DNA from: Anthoceros angustus
Lineage: Eukaryota > Streptophyta > Anthocerotopsida > Anthocerotales > Anthocerotaceae
Direction: 5' to 3'
Assembly (NCBI GenBank): GCA_010909165.1
Contig: VJWM01000223.1
Location: 1-64,000 of the forward strand
Length of the DNA: 64,000 nucleotides
Of this stretch, positions 45,661 to 57,455 are shown one piece after another. Position 1 is the stretch's first letter. Every line of letters starts with the position of its first letter. The notes beneath the pieces are model-generated. The model had not been told where the DNA came from, searched no databases, and worked only from the letters and a program-made list of their open reading frames with translations. The position numbers and the translations under genes are program-made.

Positions 45661-46853
45661 CCCTCAGGAGAGGAGCTCCACAAGAAGCTCCTAGGAAGGA
45701 GCACAAGAAGCTTCCTAGTGATTAGCTTAAGCTAAACTAATGATATAACCGACACCTAACTTAGACTAAGTGTATTAGTCTAAGTACATTGAGCTTTAAT
45801 ACCCACACTCGCCATGAGCCATGTGCATATCCAAAGAAAGCAGCTCCACCCAAGTTGGCTTGAACATCTTTGTTTAACCAGAGGACCTCGCCTCACATTG
45901 CACCGCCCTCGAAAGATGGAGTGAGGAGCTCTTCTTATCTACTTTGTTGTCCCACCACATCGTAGGGTCGGAAAAATTGTTGCCACAAGAGCTCTGCTCG
46001 CCACGACCATCGAAAATCCTTCCCCACACACTTTCGAAGGTGGAAGTCTGGGTTGCTCATCTTCGCACTGGAGGTTTGGCTGGTTACCAGTGCTTGACCC
46101 ACTGAGGTGACGTGCGTGGGAGCTCCTTGTAGAATCCACCTACGCTCGCCACTTTGTTGGGTCCACAAGGGATCCGGTTTCCATATTGTAGCCATGTTAC
46201 AGGCACCGCTCTCGAAAGATGGAGTTGAGGCGGACACAAACTACCTATGAGCGTGATAGATCAGCCAGAGGACATATGCCCTTCATGCACACCTCCCCTT
46301 CCAGATACAGACGCTAGTTTGCAACCTGGCCATGCTGCAACCTGCTCATCCTGGAACGAAAACTCCAACTTGGGCAGCAAGCTTATGAGGCCTTGGTATG
46401 ATCAGAGGGCATTTGCGAAATTGACCTGCCCTCACATTGCACCCTGCAACCGAAGGCCAAGGAACTTGGGCCTATGTACATAGGTATATCTTCAGTGTAC
46501 CTATATTATTGTCGAAGACCAAGGAACGTGGGGCTATATATGTATATGTTATATAAGTTACTTATATTATTGATAATCTTTGAGAAAAATTTCATCCTAA
46601 GATTATATAATAATTTTCATGATATAAATTACCGAGAACCAAGGAACATTAGGCTATCTATATATGCAAGTATATAGGTTGTTTTATTATTGCACAATCG
46701 CTGATAGTTTTACAAAAGCTTGGTGGAAAGCTAGTTTGTGAGAGTATTAAAAACCAAGCTAGCTAGTTTGTGTGAGAGTACCGAAAAACAATGGACATGA
46801 ATAATACTGCCTATGCTCTCAATTCACGACATTTGCCCCAGTTGCGAAGATAG

Positions 46854-47611
46854 ATGAAGGCGGCGTCTGCGGAAATATTCAGGTTTAATCATGATATAAT
46901 TAAAATTATACCTCTTGACAACGAGCGTGAGGAGCAACATCTTGAAGCGATAAACAATGAATTCTTGATCGCGAGACTTTGGCCACCTTACAAGATCAGA
47001 GGCTCCTTTTGCTGCACTAATTCTTATGCAACAAATCCCATGCAATATGGGAAGGACCACTCTTTTCCGAGTTTATTATTGCTAAGGCGCCGGTGGGTGT
47101 CCTATGCAACAAGGTTTCCTCTAGAGTATCCACCTTGTCAAAGGTTCGGGATGATTGTACAAGAGGAGGCTGGGATTCCTTTGTCAAAATTCCAATTTCA
47201 CACAATGCGAAATCAAAAGCATGTTATTGCAAGTAACTCTTGCTTTACGTAGCACAAAAGCTTATGGATTCGAGCATCGTGACCTCCATACAAAAATATT
47301 CTTTTGACTTATCGAGATCAACAAAGTGTTGAATTCTATACCGTATGCAATAGAAAGAAAAAATCAAAACATACGGAATAAGGGTATCTATAATAGATTT
47401 GGATTATCACGTATGCAACGTGATACACAAGTCCTATTTAGCAAAGTGGCAAAATTTGAGCCGAGGGATATCATTTTGCACTTGGAATCGTGTGCACGAA
47501 ATTGTGGGCTCAAATTGGGACCATAGTTTCCCTAAGATCAATGCGATATGGATCAATTATCTAACTCAAGTCGTTGCTGCAAAGCAGTTGAAAACCAAGA
47601 ATTGCCCCTAA
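46854..47611 (+). pseudogene. block B conserved reading frame, unit 7
   Basis: Same trail; 46854-47252 is open for 132 codons with the usual slip after FDRET, then 47326-47526 and 47399-47611. Confidence 0.4.
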
Positions 47612-48344
47612 ATTGCCTTCAACAATTATTTGCTTTTGCTTTTGGACGAGTAACATTGTGTAACACAACAGAGATTGGAAGAGACCGGTTTTCAAGACAT
47701 GTGGCTAAAAGAAATGTCAGTGAAGTCAAACTACATTCTAATTCTTATTCAAAAGTTAAGATGACATTGTAACCCAACGGTGAATTAGACGTACACTAAA
47801 GGTCGAGTGCATAATTCCTTGCATTTTCTCTCAAAAGAATCCCTTGTATTCTCATTTTCACAAGGATAAGGTAAGAGGGCAGCTAGATGCAATAATTCCT
47901 TTTCGATTCCTTGATAAAAAGAAAGTTAGGCGAGACTTTCTTCACTATAGCCATTAATTTTTATAAGTGTAAATAATTTTACAATTTTCAAACACTGAAT
48001 TTTTATCTTCAAAGATCTAGTAATGTCATCGAGTTCTCTAGTTTGGTATGGTGGTTAGATCTCGTTCCATACTATGCGAATGATCGCACTATCCAAATAC
48101 TCTAACGCACTTCCTTTGAGGAGTGACACGTTTATCATGAATTCATTGGATGGAACTCGTGGTTAAGCAACCCTTCGGCTAGAAACGCTCGAGATGGGGT
48201 ACCACTCACCTACCCAATTGCTCGGGCCCTTGAAGTGACACGAAGCCATGAGTTCATTGGCACTCCGTGGTTAAGCAACCCTCCGGTGCCCAATTGCTCC
48301 TAGCCATGGCCCTTGGTGGCTCTGTTGATACCGTGAGAACGCGT

Positions 48345-48835
48345 TCATTGGCACTCCGTGGTCAAGTGGCGCAAAAGTCACAGTGCACTTCTCTGCGGAT
48401 TCCAAGTCGAGGCAAATGCACAAGCTTGAAAGACAGCCACAAAGCCGTGAGCATCCGCCTTCACACACGATCTCGCATGTCATGCAGTGTATGGCCTCTT
48501 CGAGTTTCCCATGTTCGAGTAGCGGTGATGATGGAAAACCATATGAAGGCATATGGTTTCCCTACCGTGAACACATCCATGGCCTCCTGCACCTACCTCC
48601 ACTTGCATACATGCGCAACAAATGGTTCGCCAAGTATGCATGCGACTCGTACCAAGTTTGAGAAGATCATGAACTCGTCGCCCACAAACAAATCCTTCAC
48701 GGCTGCACATAGTTTTAACACGGCATATACGAGGCGGAAATAGGACAATTTGCCAAGCCCGGAGATTCCAGTGCAGCGGCCTCGATAAGCTTCCCTGGCG
48801 GCGTAGCGTGATCACGGCGGTATTCTGACACCCAT
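48345..48835 (-). pseudogene. truncated PPR gene, unit 7
   Basis: Same fragment. The minus frame 48480-48950 stays open for 156 codons but jumps reading register of the PPR motifs twice. Confidence 0.68.
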
Positions 48836-48970
48836 TTCCGATCCTGCGCGCCGACCTCACGATTAGCGGAGCTCGGTGCAAGGAGACTCGAAGGATCGTG
48901 GATGGATCTGGAAAGAGGAGAGGAGGAGGAGGCAAGAGTAGCTCTCTCACATTGAGATGAGGCTTGGAGG

Positions 48971-48978
48971 TATTTATA
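48971..48978 (-). promoter_or_regulatory. TATA box of the PPR fragment, unit 7
   Basis: Minus-strand GGGTATAAATACC, same context as in unit 1. Confidence 0.55.
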
Positions 48979-49685
48979 CCCTCCAGCAGCTCCTAGGAAG
49001 CTCCACAAGAAGCTCCTAGGAAGGAGCACAAGAAGCTTCCTAGTGATTAGCTTAAGCTAAACTAATGATACTTAACGACACCTAACTTAGACTAAGTGTA
49101 TTAGTCTAAGTACATTGGGCTTTAATACCCTTGACTCGCCATGAGCCATGTGCATATCCAAAGCAGCTGCTCGTCCACCCAAGTTGGCTTGAACATCTTT
49201 GTTTAACGGAGGACCTCTGGACCCTTCATAATCAGGCGGCGAGCTCTTCTTATCTACTTTGTTGTCCCACCACATCGTAGGGTCGGAAAAATTGTTGCCA
49301 CAAGAGCTCCTTGTAGAATCCACCTCGCTCGCCACGACCATATTTGAAAATCCTTCCCCACCACACACTTTGAAGGTGGAAGTCTTTGGGTTGCTCATCT
49401 TCGCACTGGAGGTTTGGCTGGTTACGTGCTTGACCCACGAGGTGGCGTGCGTGGGAGCTCCTTGTAGAATCCACCTCGCCACTTTGTTGGGTCCACAAGG
49501 GATCCGGTTTCCATATTGTAGCCACGTTACGGGCACCGCCCTCGAAGATGGGTGAGGCGGACACAAACTACCTATGAGCGTGATAGATCAGCGGAGGACA
49601 CATGCCCTTCATGCACACCTCCCTTCCGGATCTGACGCTAGTTTGCGCCATCTTGCAACTGTTCATCCTGAACGAAAACTCCAAC

Positions 49686-49776
49686 TTGGGCCTATGTACA
49701 TAGGTATATCTTGATTGTACAAGAGGAGGCTGGGATTCCTTTGTCAAAATTCCAATTTCACACAATGCGAAATTGA
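49686..49776. other. patchwork filler at the variable site, unit 8
   Basis: Here the gcagcaagctt side is replaced: ccaacttgggc jumps to cctatgtacatagg, then tgattgtac jumps to aagaggaggctgggattcct, then tgcgaaat returns to tgaccgcc. All pieces occur elsewhere in the same unit, and neighbours overlap by 8-9 bases. Confidence 0.88.
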
Positions 49777-50197
49777 CCGCCTCACATTGCACCAGCAAGG
49801 CCAAGGAACTTGGGCCTATGTACATAGGTATATCTTGATTGTACCTATATTATTGTCGAAGACCAAGGAACGTGGGGCTATATATGTATATGTTATATAA
49901 GTTACTTATATTATTGATAATCTTTGAGAAAAAATTTCATCCTAAGATTATATAATAATTTTCATGATATAAATTACGAGAACCAAGGAACATTAGGCTA
50001 TCTATATATGCAAGTATATAGGTTGTTTTATTATTGCACAATCGCTGATAGTTTTACAAAAGCTTGGTGGAAAGCTAGTTTGTGTGAGAGTATTAAAAAC
50101 CAAGCTAGCTAGTTTGTGTGAGAGTACCAAAAACAATGGACATGAATAATACGCCTATGCTCTCAATTCACGACATTTGCCCCAGTTGCGAAGATAG

Positions 50198-50956
50198 ATG
50201 AAGGCGTCTGCGGAAATATTCAGTTTAATCATGATATAATTAAAATTATACCTCTTGACAACGAGCGTGAGGAGCAACATCTTGAAGCGATAAACAATGA
50301 ATTCTTGATCGCGAGACTTTGGCCACCTTACAAGATGCAGAGGCTCCTTTTGCTGCACTAATTTCTTATGCAACAAATCCCATGCAATATGGGAAGGACC
50401 ACTCTTTTCCGAGTTTATTATTGCTAAGGCGCCGGTGGGTGTCCTATGCAACAAGGTTTCCTCTAGAGTATCCACCTTGTCAAAGGTTCGGGATGATTGT
50501 ACAAGAGGAGGCTGGGATTCCTTTGTCAAAATTCCAATTTCACACAATGCAGAAATCAAAAGCATGTTATTGCAAGTAACTCTTGCTTTACACGTAGCAC
50601 AAAAGCTTATGGATTCGAGCATCGTGACCTCCATACAAAAATATTCTTTTGACTTATCGAGATCAACAAAGTGTTGAATTCTATACCGTATGCAATAGAA
50701 AGAAAAAATCAAAACATACGGAATAAGGGTATCTATAATAGATTTCGGATTATCACGTATGCAACGTGATACACAAGTCCTATTTAGCAAAGTGGCAAAA
50801 TTTGAGCCGAGGGATATCATTTCTGCACTTGGAATCGTGTGCGAAATTGTGGGCTCAAATTGGGACCATAGTTTCCCTAAGATCAATGCGATATGGATCA
50901 ATTATCTAACTCAAGTCGTTGCTGCAAAGCAGTTGAAAACCAAGAATTGCCCCTAA
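50198..50956 (+). pseudogene. block B conserved reading frame, unit 8
   Basis: Same trail; frames 50319-50579, 50435-50677 and 50759-50956 cover it. The opposite strand is open for 248 codons here (50155-50901), which I take as a shadow. Confidence 0.4.
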
Positions 50957-51689
50957 ATTGCCTTCAACAATTATTTGCTTTTCTGGACGAGTAACATTGT
51001 GTAACACAACAGAGATTGGAAGAGACCAGTTTTCGAAGACATGTGGCTAAAAGAAATGTCGAGTGAAGTCAAACTACATTCTAATTCTTATTCAAAAGTT
51101 AAGATGACATTGTAACCCAACGGTGAATTAGACGTACACTAAAGGTCGAGTGCATAATTCCTTGCATTTTCTCTCAAAAGAATCCCTTGTATTCTCATTT
51201 TCACAAGGATAAGGTAAGAGGCAGCTAGATGCAATAATTCCTTTTCGATTCCTTGATAAAAAGAAAGTTGGGCGAGAGACTTTCTTCACTATAGCCATTA
51301 ATTTTTATAAGTGTAAATAATTTTACAATTTTCAAACACGTGAATTTTTATCTTCAAAGATCTAGTAATGTCATCGAGTTCTCTAGTTTGGTATGGTGGT
51401 TAGATCTCGTTCCATACGTATGCGAATGATCGCACTATCCAAATACTCTAACCGCACTTCCTTTGAGGAGTGACACGTTTGTCATAATGAATTCATTGGA
51501 TGGAACTACGTGGTTAAGCAACCCTTGGCTAGAATGCTCGAGATGGGGTACCACTCACCTACCCAATTGCTCGGGCCCTTGAAGTGACACGAAGCCATGA
51601 GTTCATTGGCACTCCGTGGTTAAGCAACCCTCCGGTGCCCAATTGCTCCTAGCCATGGCCCTTGGTGGCTCTGTTGATACCGTGAGCGT

Positions 51690-52183
51690 TCATTGGCACT
51701 CCGTGGTCAAGTGGCGCAAAAGTCACAGTGCACTTCTCTGCGGATTCAAGTCCGAGGCAAATGCACAAGCTTGAAAGACAGCCACAAAGCCGTGAGCATC
51801 CGCCTTCACACGATCTCGCATGTCATGGTACAGTGTATGGCCTCTTCAGTTTCCCATGTTCGAGTAGCGGTGATGATGGAAAACCATGAAGGCATATGGT
51901 TTCCCTACCAGTGAACACATCCATGGCCTCCTGCAGCCTACCTCCACTTGCATACATGCGCAACAAATGGTTCGCCAAGTATGCATCGACTCGTACCAAG
52001 TTTGACAAGAAGATCATGAACTCGTCGCCCCACAAACAAATCCTTCCGGCTGCACATAGTTTTAACACGGCATATACGAGGCGGAAATAGGACAATTTTC
52101 CAAGCCCGAGATTCCGAAACAGCGGCCTCGATGGCTTCCCTGGCGGCGTAACGTGATCACGGCGGCGGTATTCTGACACCCAT
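51690..52183 (-). pseudogene. truncated PPR gene, unit 8
   Basis: Same fragment; the minus frame 51823-52314 is open for 163 codons and includes VYAVLKLCAA, LANHLLRMYASGGRLQEAMD and the upstream lead, but loses register in the second motif. Confidence 0.7.
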
Positions 52184-53484
52184 TTCCGATCACCGCTGCC
52201 GACCTCACGATTAGCCGGGCTCGGTGCAAGGAGACTACGAAGGATCGTGGGCGACCATCTGATGGAAAGAGGAGAGGAGAGGAGAGGAGGAGGAGGCAAG
52301 AGTAGCTCTCTCACATTGAGATGAGGCTTGGAGGTATTTATCCAACAGGCTCCCTAAGCTCCACAAGAAGCTCCTAGGAAGGAGCACGAAGCTTCCTAGT
52401 GATTAGCTTAAGCTAAACTAATGATACTTAACGACACCTAACTTAGACTAAGTGTATTAGTCTAAGTACATTGCTTTAATAAAACTTGCCATGAGCCATG
52501 TGCATATCCAAAGCAGTGCTCGTCCACCCAAGTTGGCTTGAACATCTTTCAGGACCACGACTTGGAAAATCAGTGGAGCTCTTCTTATCTCGTTGTCCCA
52601 CCACATCGTAGGGTCGGAAAAATTGTTGCCACAAGAGCTCCTGCTCGGCCACGACCATCTGGAAAATCCTTCCCCACCCACACACTTTCGAAAGGTGGAA
52701 GTGGGTTGCTCATCTGGAGGTTTGGCTGGTTACTGCTTGACCCGAGGTGGCGTGCGTGGGAGCTCCTTGTAGAATCCACCTCGCCGCCACTTTGTTGGGT
52801 CCACAAGGGATCCGGTTTCCATATTGTAGCCACGTTACAGGCACCGCCCTCGAAAGATGGAGTGAGGCGGACACAAACTACCTATGAGCGTGATAGATCG
52901 CCGGAGGACACATGCCCTTCATGCACACCTCCCTTCCGGATCTGACGCTAGTTTGCAACCTCATTTACAACTTGATTTGTTCATCCTGGGCGAAACTCCA
53001 ACTTGGGCAGCAAGCTTGAAATTGACCGCCTCACATTGAGATGAGGCTTGGCATTTGCGAAATTGACCGCCTCACATTGCACCACACAAGGCCAAGGAAC
53101 TTGGGCCTATGTACATAGGTATATCTTGATGTACCTATATTATTGTCGAAGACCAAGGAACGTGGGGCTATATATGTATATGTTATATAAGTTACTTATA
53201 TTATTGATAATCTTTGAGAAAAATTTCATCCTAAGATTATATAATAATTTTCATGATATAAATTACCGAGAACCAAGGAACATTAGGCTATCTATATATG
53301 CAAGTATATAGGTTGTTTTATTATTGCACAATCGCTGATAGTTTTACAAAAGCTTGGTGGAAAGCTAGTTTCAGAGTATTAAAAACCAAGCTAGCTAGTT
53401 TGTGTGAGAGTACCGAAAAACAATGGACATGAATAATACGCCTATGCTCTCAATTCACGACATTTGCCCCAGTTGCGAAGATAG

Positions 53485-53743
53485 ATGAAGGCGTCTGGAA
53501 ATATTCAGGTTTAATCATGATATAATTAAAATTATACCTCTTGACAACGAGCGTGAGGAGCAACATCTTGAAGCGATAAACAATGAATTCGATCGCGAGA
53601 CTTTGGCCACCTTACAAGATGCGAGGCTCCTTTTGCTGCACTAATTTCTTATGCAACAAATCCCATGCAATATGGGAAGGACCACTCTTTTCCGAGTTTA
53701 TTATTGCTAAGGCGCCGGTCGTGTCCTATGCAACAAGGTTTCC
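53485..53743 (+). pseudogene. block B reading frame, truncated, unit 9
   Basis: Only the first third of the block B trail remains before the deletion junction at 53743. Confidence 0.4.
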
Positions 53744-54009
53744 TACGTGAACACATCCATGGCCTCCTGCAGCCTACCTCCACTTGCATACATGCGCAAC
53801 AAATGGTTCGCCAAGTATGCATGACTCAAGTTTGATAAGATCATGAACTCGTCGCCCCACAAACAAATCCTTCCACAGCTGCACATAGTTTTAACACGGC
53901 ATATACGAGACGGGAAATAGGACAATTTTCCAAGCCCGAGATTCCGAGCTGCAGCCTCGATGGCTTCCCTGGCGGCGTAACGTGATCACGGCGGTATTCT
54001 GACACCCAT
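53744..54009 (-). pseudogene. truncated PPR gene, 3' part deleted, unit 9
   Basis: Keeps the lead, the first motif and LANHLLRMYASGGRLQEAMD (53743-53925), then ends at the deletion junction. The TATA motif is absent (ggtgcaccctcc). Confidence 0.68.
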
Positions 54010-55289
54010 TTCCGATCACGCACCCGGCCTCACGATTATCGGAGAGCTCGGTGCAAGGAGACTCAAGGATCGTGGGGTGCATCTTGTGGAAAGAGGAGAG
54101 AGGAGAGGAGGAGGAGGCAAGAGTAGCTCTCACATTGAGATGAGGCTTGGAGGTGCACCCTCCAGCAGGCTCCTAAGCTCCAGCTCCTAGGAAGGAGCAC
54201 GAAGCTTCCTAGTGATTAGCTTAAGCTAAACTAATGATACTTAACGACACCTAACTTAGACTAAGTGTATTAGTCTAAGTACATTGAGCTTTAATACCCA
54301 CCACTGCCATGAGCCATGTGCATATCCAAAGAAGCAGTGCTCGTCCACCCAAGTTGGCTTGAACATCGAGGACCTCTGGACCCTTCGGAAAATCTCCTCT
54401 TATCTCGTTGTCCCACCACATCGTAGGGTCGGAAAAATTGTTGCCACAAGAGCTCCGCTCCACGACCATCTGGAAAATCCTTCCCCACCCACACACTTTC
54501 GAAAGGTGGAAGTGGGTTGCTCATCTTCTGGAGGTTTGGCTGGTTACCGTGCTTGACCCGAGGTGGCGTGCGTGGGAGCTCCTTGTAGAATCCACCTCGC
54601 TCGCCACTTTGTTGGGTCCACAAGGGATCCGGTTTCCATATTGTAGCCACGTTACAGCACCGCCTCGAAAGATGGGAGGCGGACACAAACTACCTATGAG
54701 CGTGATAGATCGCCGGAGGACACATGCCCTTCATGCACACCTCCCTTCCAGATCTGACGCTAGTTTGCAACCTCATTTGCAACCTGTTCATCCTGGGCGA
54801 AACTCCAACTTGGGCAGCAAGCTTATGCGAGGCTCCTTTTGCTGCACTTGGAATCGTGTGCGAAATTGACCGCCTCACATTGCACCCCACCCGAAGGCCA
54901 AGGAACTTGGGCCTATGTACATAGGTATATCTTGATGTACCTATATTATTGTCGAAGACCAAGGAACGTGGGGCTATATATGTATATGTTATATAAGTTA
55001 CTTATATTATTGATAATCTTTGAGAAAAATTTCATCCTAAGATTATATAATAATTTTCATGATATAAATTACGAGAACCAAGGAACATTAGGCTATCTAT
55101 ATATGCAAGTATATAGGTTGTTTTATTATTGCACAATCGCTGATAGTTTTACAAAAGCTTGGTGGAAAGCTAGTTTCAGAGTATTAAAAACCAAGCTAGC
55201 TAGTTTGTGTGAGAGTACCGAAAAACAATGGACATGAATAATACGCCTATGCTCTCAATTCACGACATTTGCCCCAGTTGCGAAGATAG

Positions 55290-56047
55290 ATGAAGGCGTC
55301 TGGAAATATTCAGGTTTAATCATGATATAATTAAAATTATACCTCTTGACAACGAGCGTGAGGAGCAACATCTTGAAGCGATAAACAATGAATTCGATCG
55401 CGAGACTTTGGCCACCTTACAAGATGCAGAGGCTCCTTTTGCTGCACTAATTTCTTATGCAACAAATCCCATGCAATATGGGAAGGACCACTCTTTTCCG
55501 AGTTTATTATTGCTAAGGCGCCGGTCGTGTCCTATGCAACAAGGTTTCCTCTAGAGTATCCACCTTGTCAAAGGTTCGGGATGATTGTACAAGAGGAGGC
55601 TGGGATTCCTTTGTCAAAATTCAATTTCACACAATGCGAAATCAAAAGCATGTTATTGCAAGTAACTCTTGCTTTACACGTAGCACAAAAGCTTATGGAT
55701 TCGAGCATCGTGACCTCCATACAAAAATATTCTTTTGACTTATCTTTGGAGATCAACAAAGTGTTGAATTCTATACCGTATGCAATAGAAAGAAAAAATC
55801 AAAACATACGGAATAAGGGTATCTAATAGATTTGGATTATCACGTATGCAACGTGATACACAAGTCCTATTTAGCAAAGTGGCAAAATTTGAGCCGAGGG
55901 ATATCATTTCGCTGCACTTGGAATCGTGTGCACGAAATTGTGGGCTCAAATTGGGACCATAGTTTCCCTAAGATCAATGCGATATGGATCAATTATCTAA
56001 CTCAAGTCGTTGCTGCAAAGCAGTTGAAAACCAAGAATTGCCCCTAA
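55290..56047 (+). pseudogene. block B conserved reading frame, unit 10
   Basis: Same trail. 55527-55826 is open for 99 codons (YATRFPLEYPPCQRFGM to EINKVLNSIPYAIERKNQNI); the last part is 55832-56047. Confidence 0.42.
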
Positions 56048-56789
56048 ATTGCCTTCAACAATTATTTGCTTTTCTTTGGACGAGTAACATTGTGTAACAC
56101 AACAGAGATTGGAAGAGACCGGTTTTTCGAAGACATGTGGCTAAAAGAAATGTCGAGTGAAGTCAAACTACATTCTAATTCTTATTCAAAAGTTAAGATG
56201 ACATTGTAACCCAACGGTGAATTAGACGTACACTAAAGGTCGAGTGCATAATTCCTTGCATTTTCTCTCAAAAGAATCCCTTGTATTCTCATTTTCACAA
56301 GGATAAGGTAAGAGGGCAACTAGATGCAATAATTCCTTTTCGATTCCTTGATAAAAAGAAAGTTGGGCGAGACTTTCTTCACTATAGCCATTAATTTTTA
56401 TAAGTGTAAATAATTTTTACAATTTTCAAAGACGTGAATTTTTATCTTCAAAGATCTAGTAATGTCATCGAGTTCTCTAGTTTGGTATGGTGGTTAGATC
56501 TCGTTCATACAATATGCGAATGATTGCACTATCCAAATACTCTAACCGCACTTCCTTTGAGGAGTGACACGCTTGTCGCAATGAATTCATTGGATGGAAC
56601 TACGTGGTTAAGCAACCCTTGGCTAGAATGCTCGAGATGGGGTACCACTCACCTACCCAATTGCTCCGGGCCCTTGAAGTGACACAGAAGCCATGAGTTC
56701 ATTGGCACTCCGTGGTTAAGCAACCCTCCGGTGCCCAATTGCTCCTAGCCATGGCCCTTGGTGGCTTTGTTATGATACCGTGAGAACGT

Positions 56790-57283
56790 TCATTGGCACT
56801 CCGTGGTCAAGTGGCGCAAAAAGTCACAGTGCACTTCTCTGCCGGATTCCAAGTCTGAGGCAAATGCACAAGCTTGAAAGACAGCCACAAAGCCGTGAGC
56901 ATCCGCCTTCACACCTGATCTACGCATGTCATGGTACAGGTGTATGGCCTCTTCAGGTTTCCCATGTTTAGAGTATGCGGTGATGATGGAAAACCACATG
57001 AAGGCATATGGTTTCCCTACCGTGAACACATCCATGGCCTCCTGCAGCCTACCTCCACTTGCATACATGCGCAACAAATGGTTCGCCAAGTATGCATGCG
57101 ACTATACCAAGTTTGTGATGATCATGAACTCGTCGCCCACAAACAAATCCTTCCGGCTGCACATAGTTTTAACACGGCATATACCGAGGCGGAAATAGGA
57201 CAATTTTCCAAGCCCCGGAGATTCCAGGCTGCAGCCTCGATAAGCTTCCCTGGCGGCGTAACGTGATCACGGTATTGACCCAT
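56790..57283 (-). pseudogene. truncated PPR gene, best-preserved copy, unit 10
   Basis: The frame 56790-57089 is unbroken for 99 codons and shows the PPR repeats cleanly: ANHLLRMYASGGRLQEAMDV (end of one motif), KPYAFMWFSIITAYSKHGKP with EEAIHLYHDMRRSGVKADA (a full motif), then FVAVFQACAFASDLESGREV and HCDFLRHLTTECQ before the stop. Upstream, VYAVLKLCAA lies in a shifted frame (57122-57250). Lengths and spacing fit PLS-class motifs of 31-36 residues. The stop falls where PPR sequence gives way to block C repeat. Its promoter is deleted. Confidence 0.85.
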
Positions 57284-57455
57284 TTCCGATCCTGCACGCC
57301 TGCCCGGCCTCACGATTAGCGGAGAGCTCGGTGCAAGGAGACTCGCCATGAGCCATGTGCATATCCAAAGCAGCTGCTCGTCCACCCAAGTTGGCTTGAA
57401 CATCTTTGTTTAACGAGAGGACCTCTTGGACCCCTTCCGCCGAATCGGTGACGGG

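Larger units (their letters stand above)
42577..45926. repeat. array unit 6
   Basis: 3,350 bp. Two fillers: ttgtagaatccacctcgctc at about 42645-42665, copied from further along block A, and an 80-base filler at 43045-43122 copied from blocks D and C. TATA motif intact. Confidence 0.92.
45927..49241. repeat. array unit 7
   Basis: 3,315 bp. It is preceded (about 45890-45925) by a filler made of cctcacattgcacc and gccctcgaaagatggagtga, both from block A. The variable site at 46380-46427 resembles unit 4. TATA intact. Confidence 0.92.
49242..52576. repeat. array unit 8
   Basis: 3,335 bp. It carries the ttgtagaatccacctcgctc filler (49310-49332) like unit 6, and a roughly 90-base block B filler at 49686-49776. 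The TATA region is altered (tatttatcc at about 52335). Confidence 0.92.
52577..54394. repeat. array unit 9 (internally deleted)
   Basis: 1,818 bp. About 1.5 kb is missing between the middle of block B and block D. At the junction near 53743, caaggtttcct from block B continues as acgtgaacacatcc from block D; ggtttcc is shared. The variable site (53017-53065) holds cattgagatgaggcttgg from block E. Confidence 0.92.
54395..57455. repeat. array unit 10 (promoter segment deleted)
   Basis: 3,061 bp. It has the same block E deletion junction as unit 5, at about 57340-57350. It shares block B variants with units 3 and 6 and carries the best PPR frame of the array. Confidence 0.92.

Noticed and set aside
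50155-50901. 248-codon minus-strand open frame opposite block B of unit 8
   Set aside because: It is open over this length only here. Other units break it at indels just as they break the plus trail. The plus strand gives the more protein-like composition and consistent ATG-to-stop limits in all units. Neither strand has a recognised homologue, so this remains a judgement.
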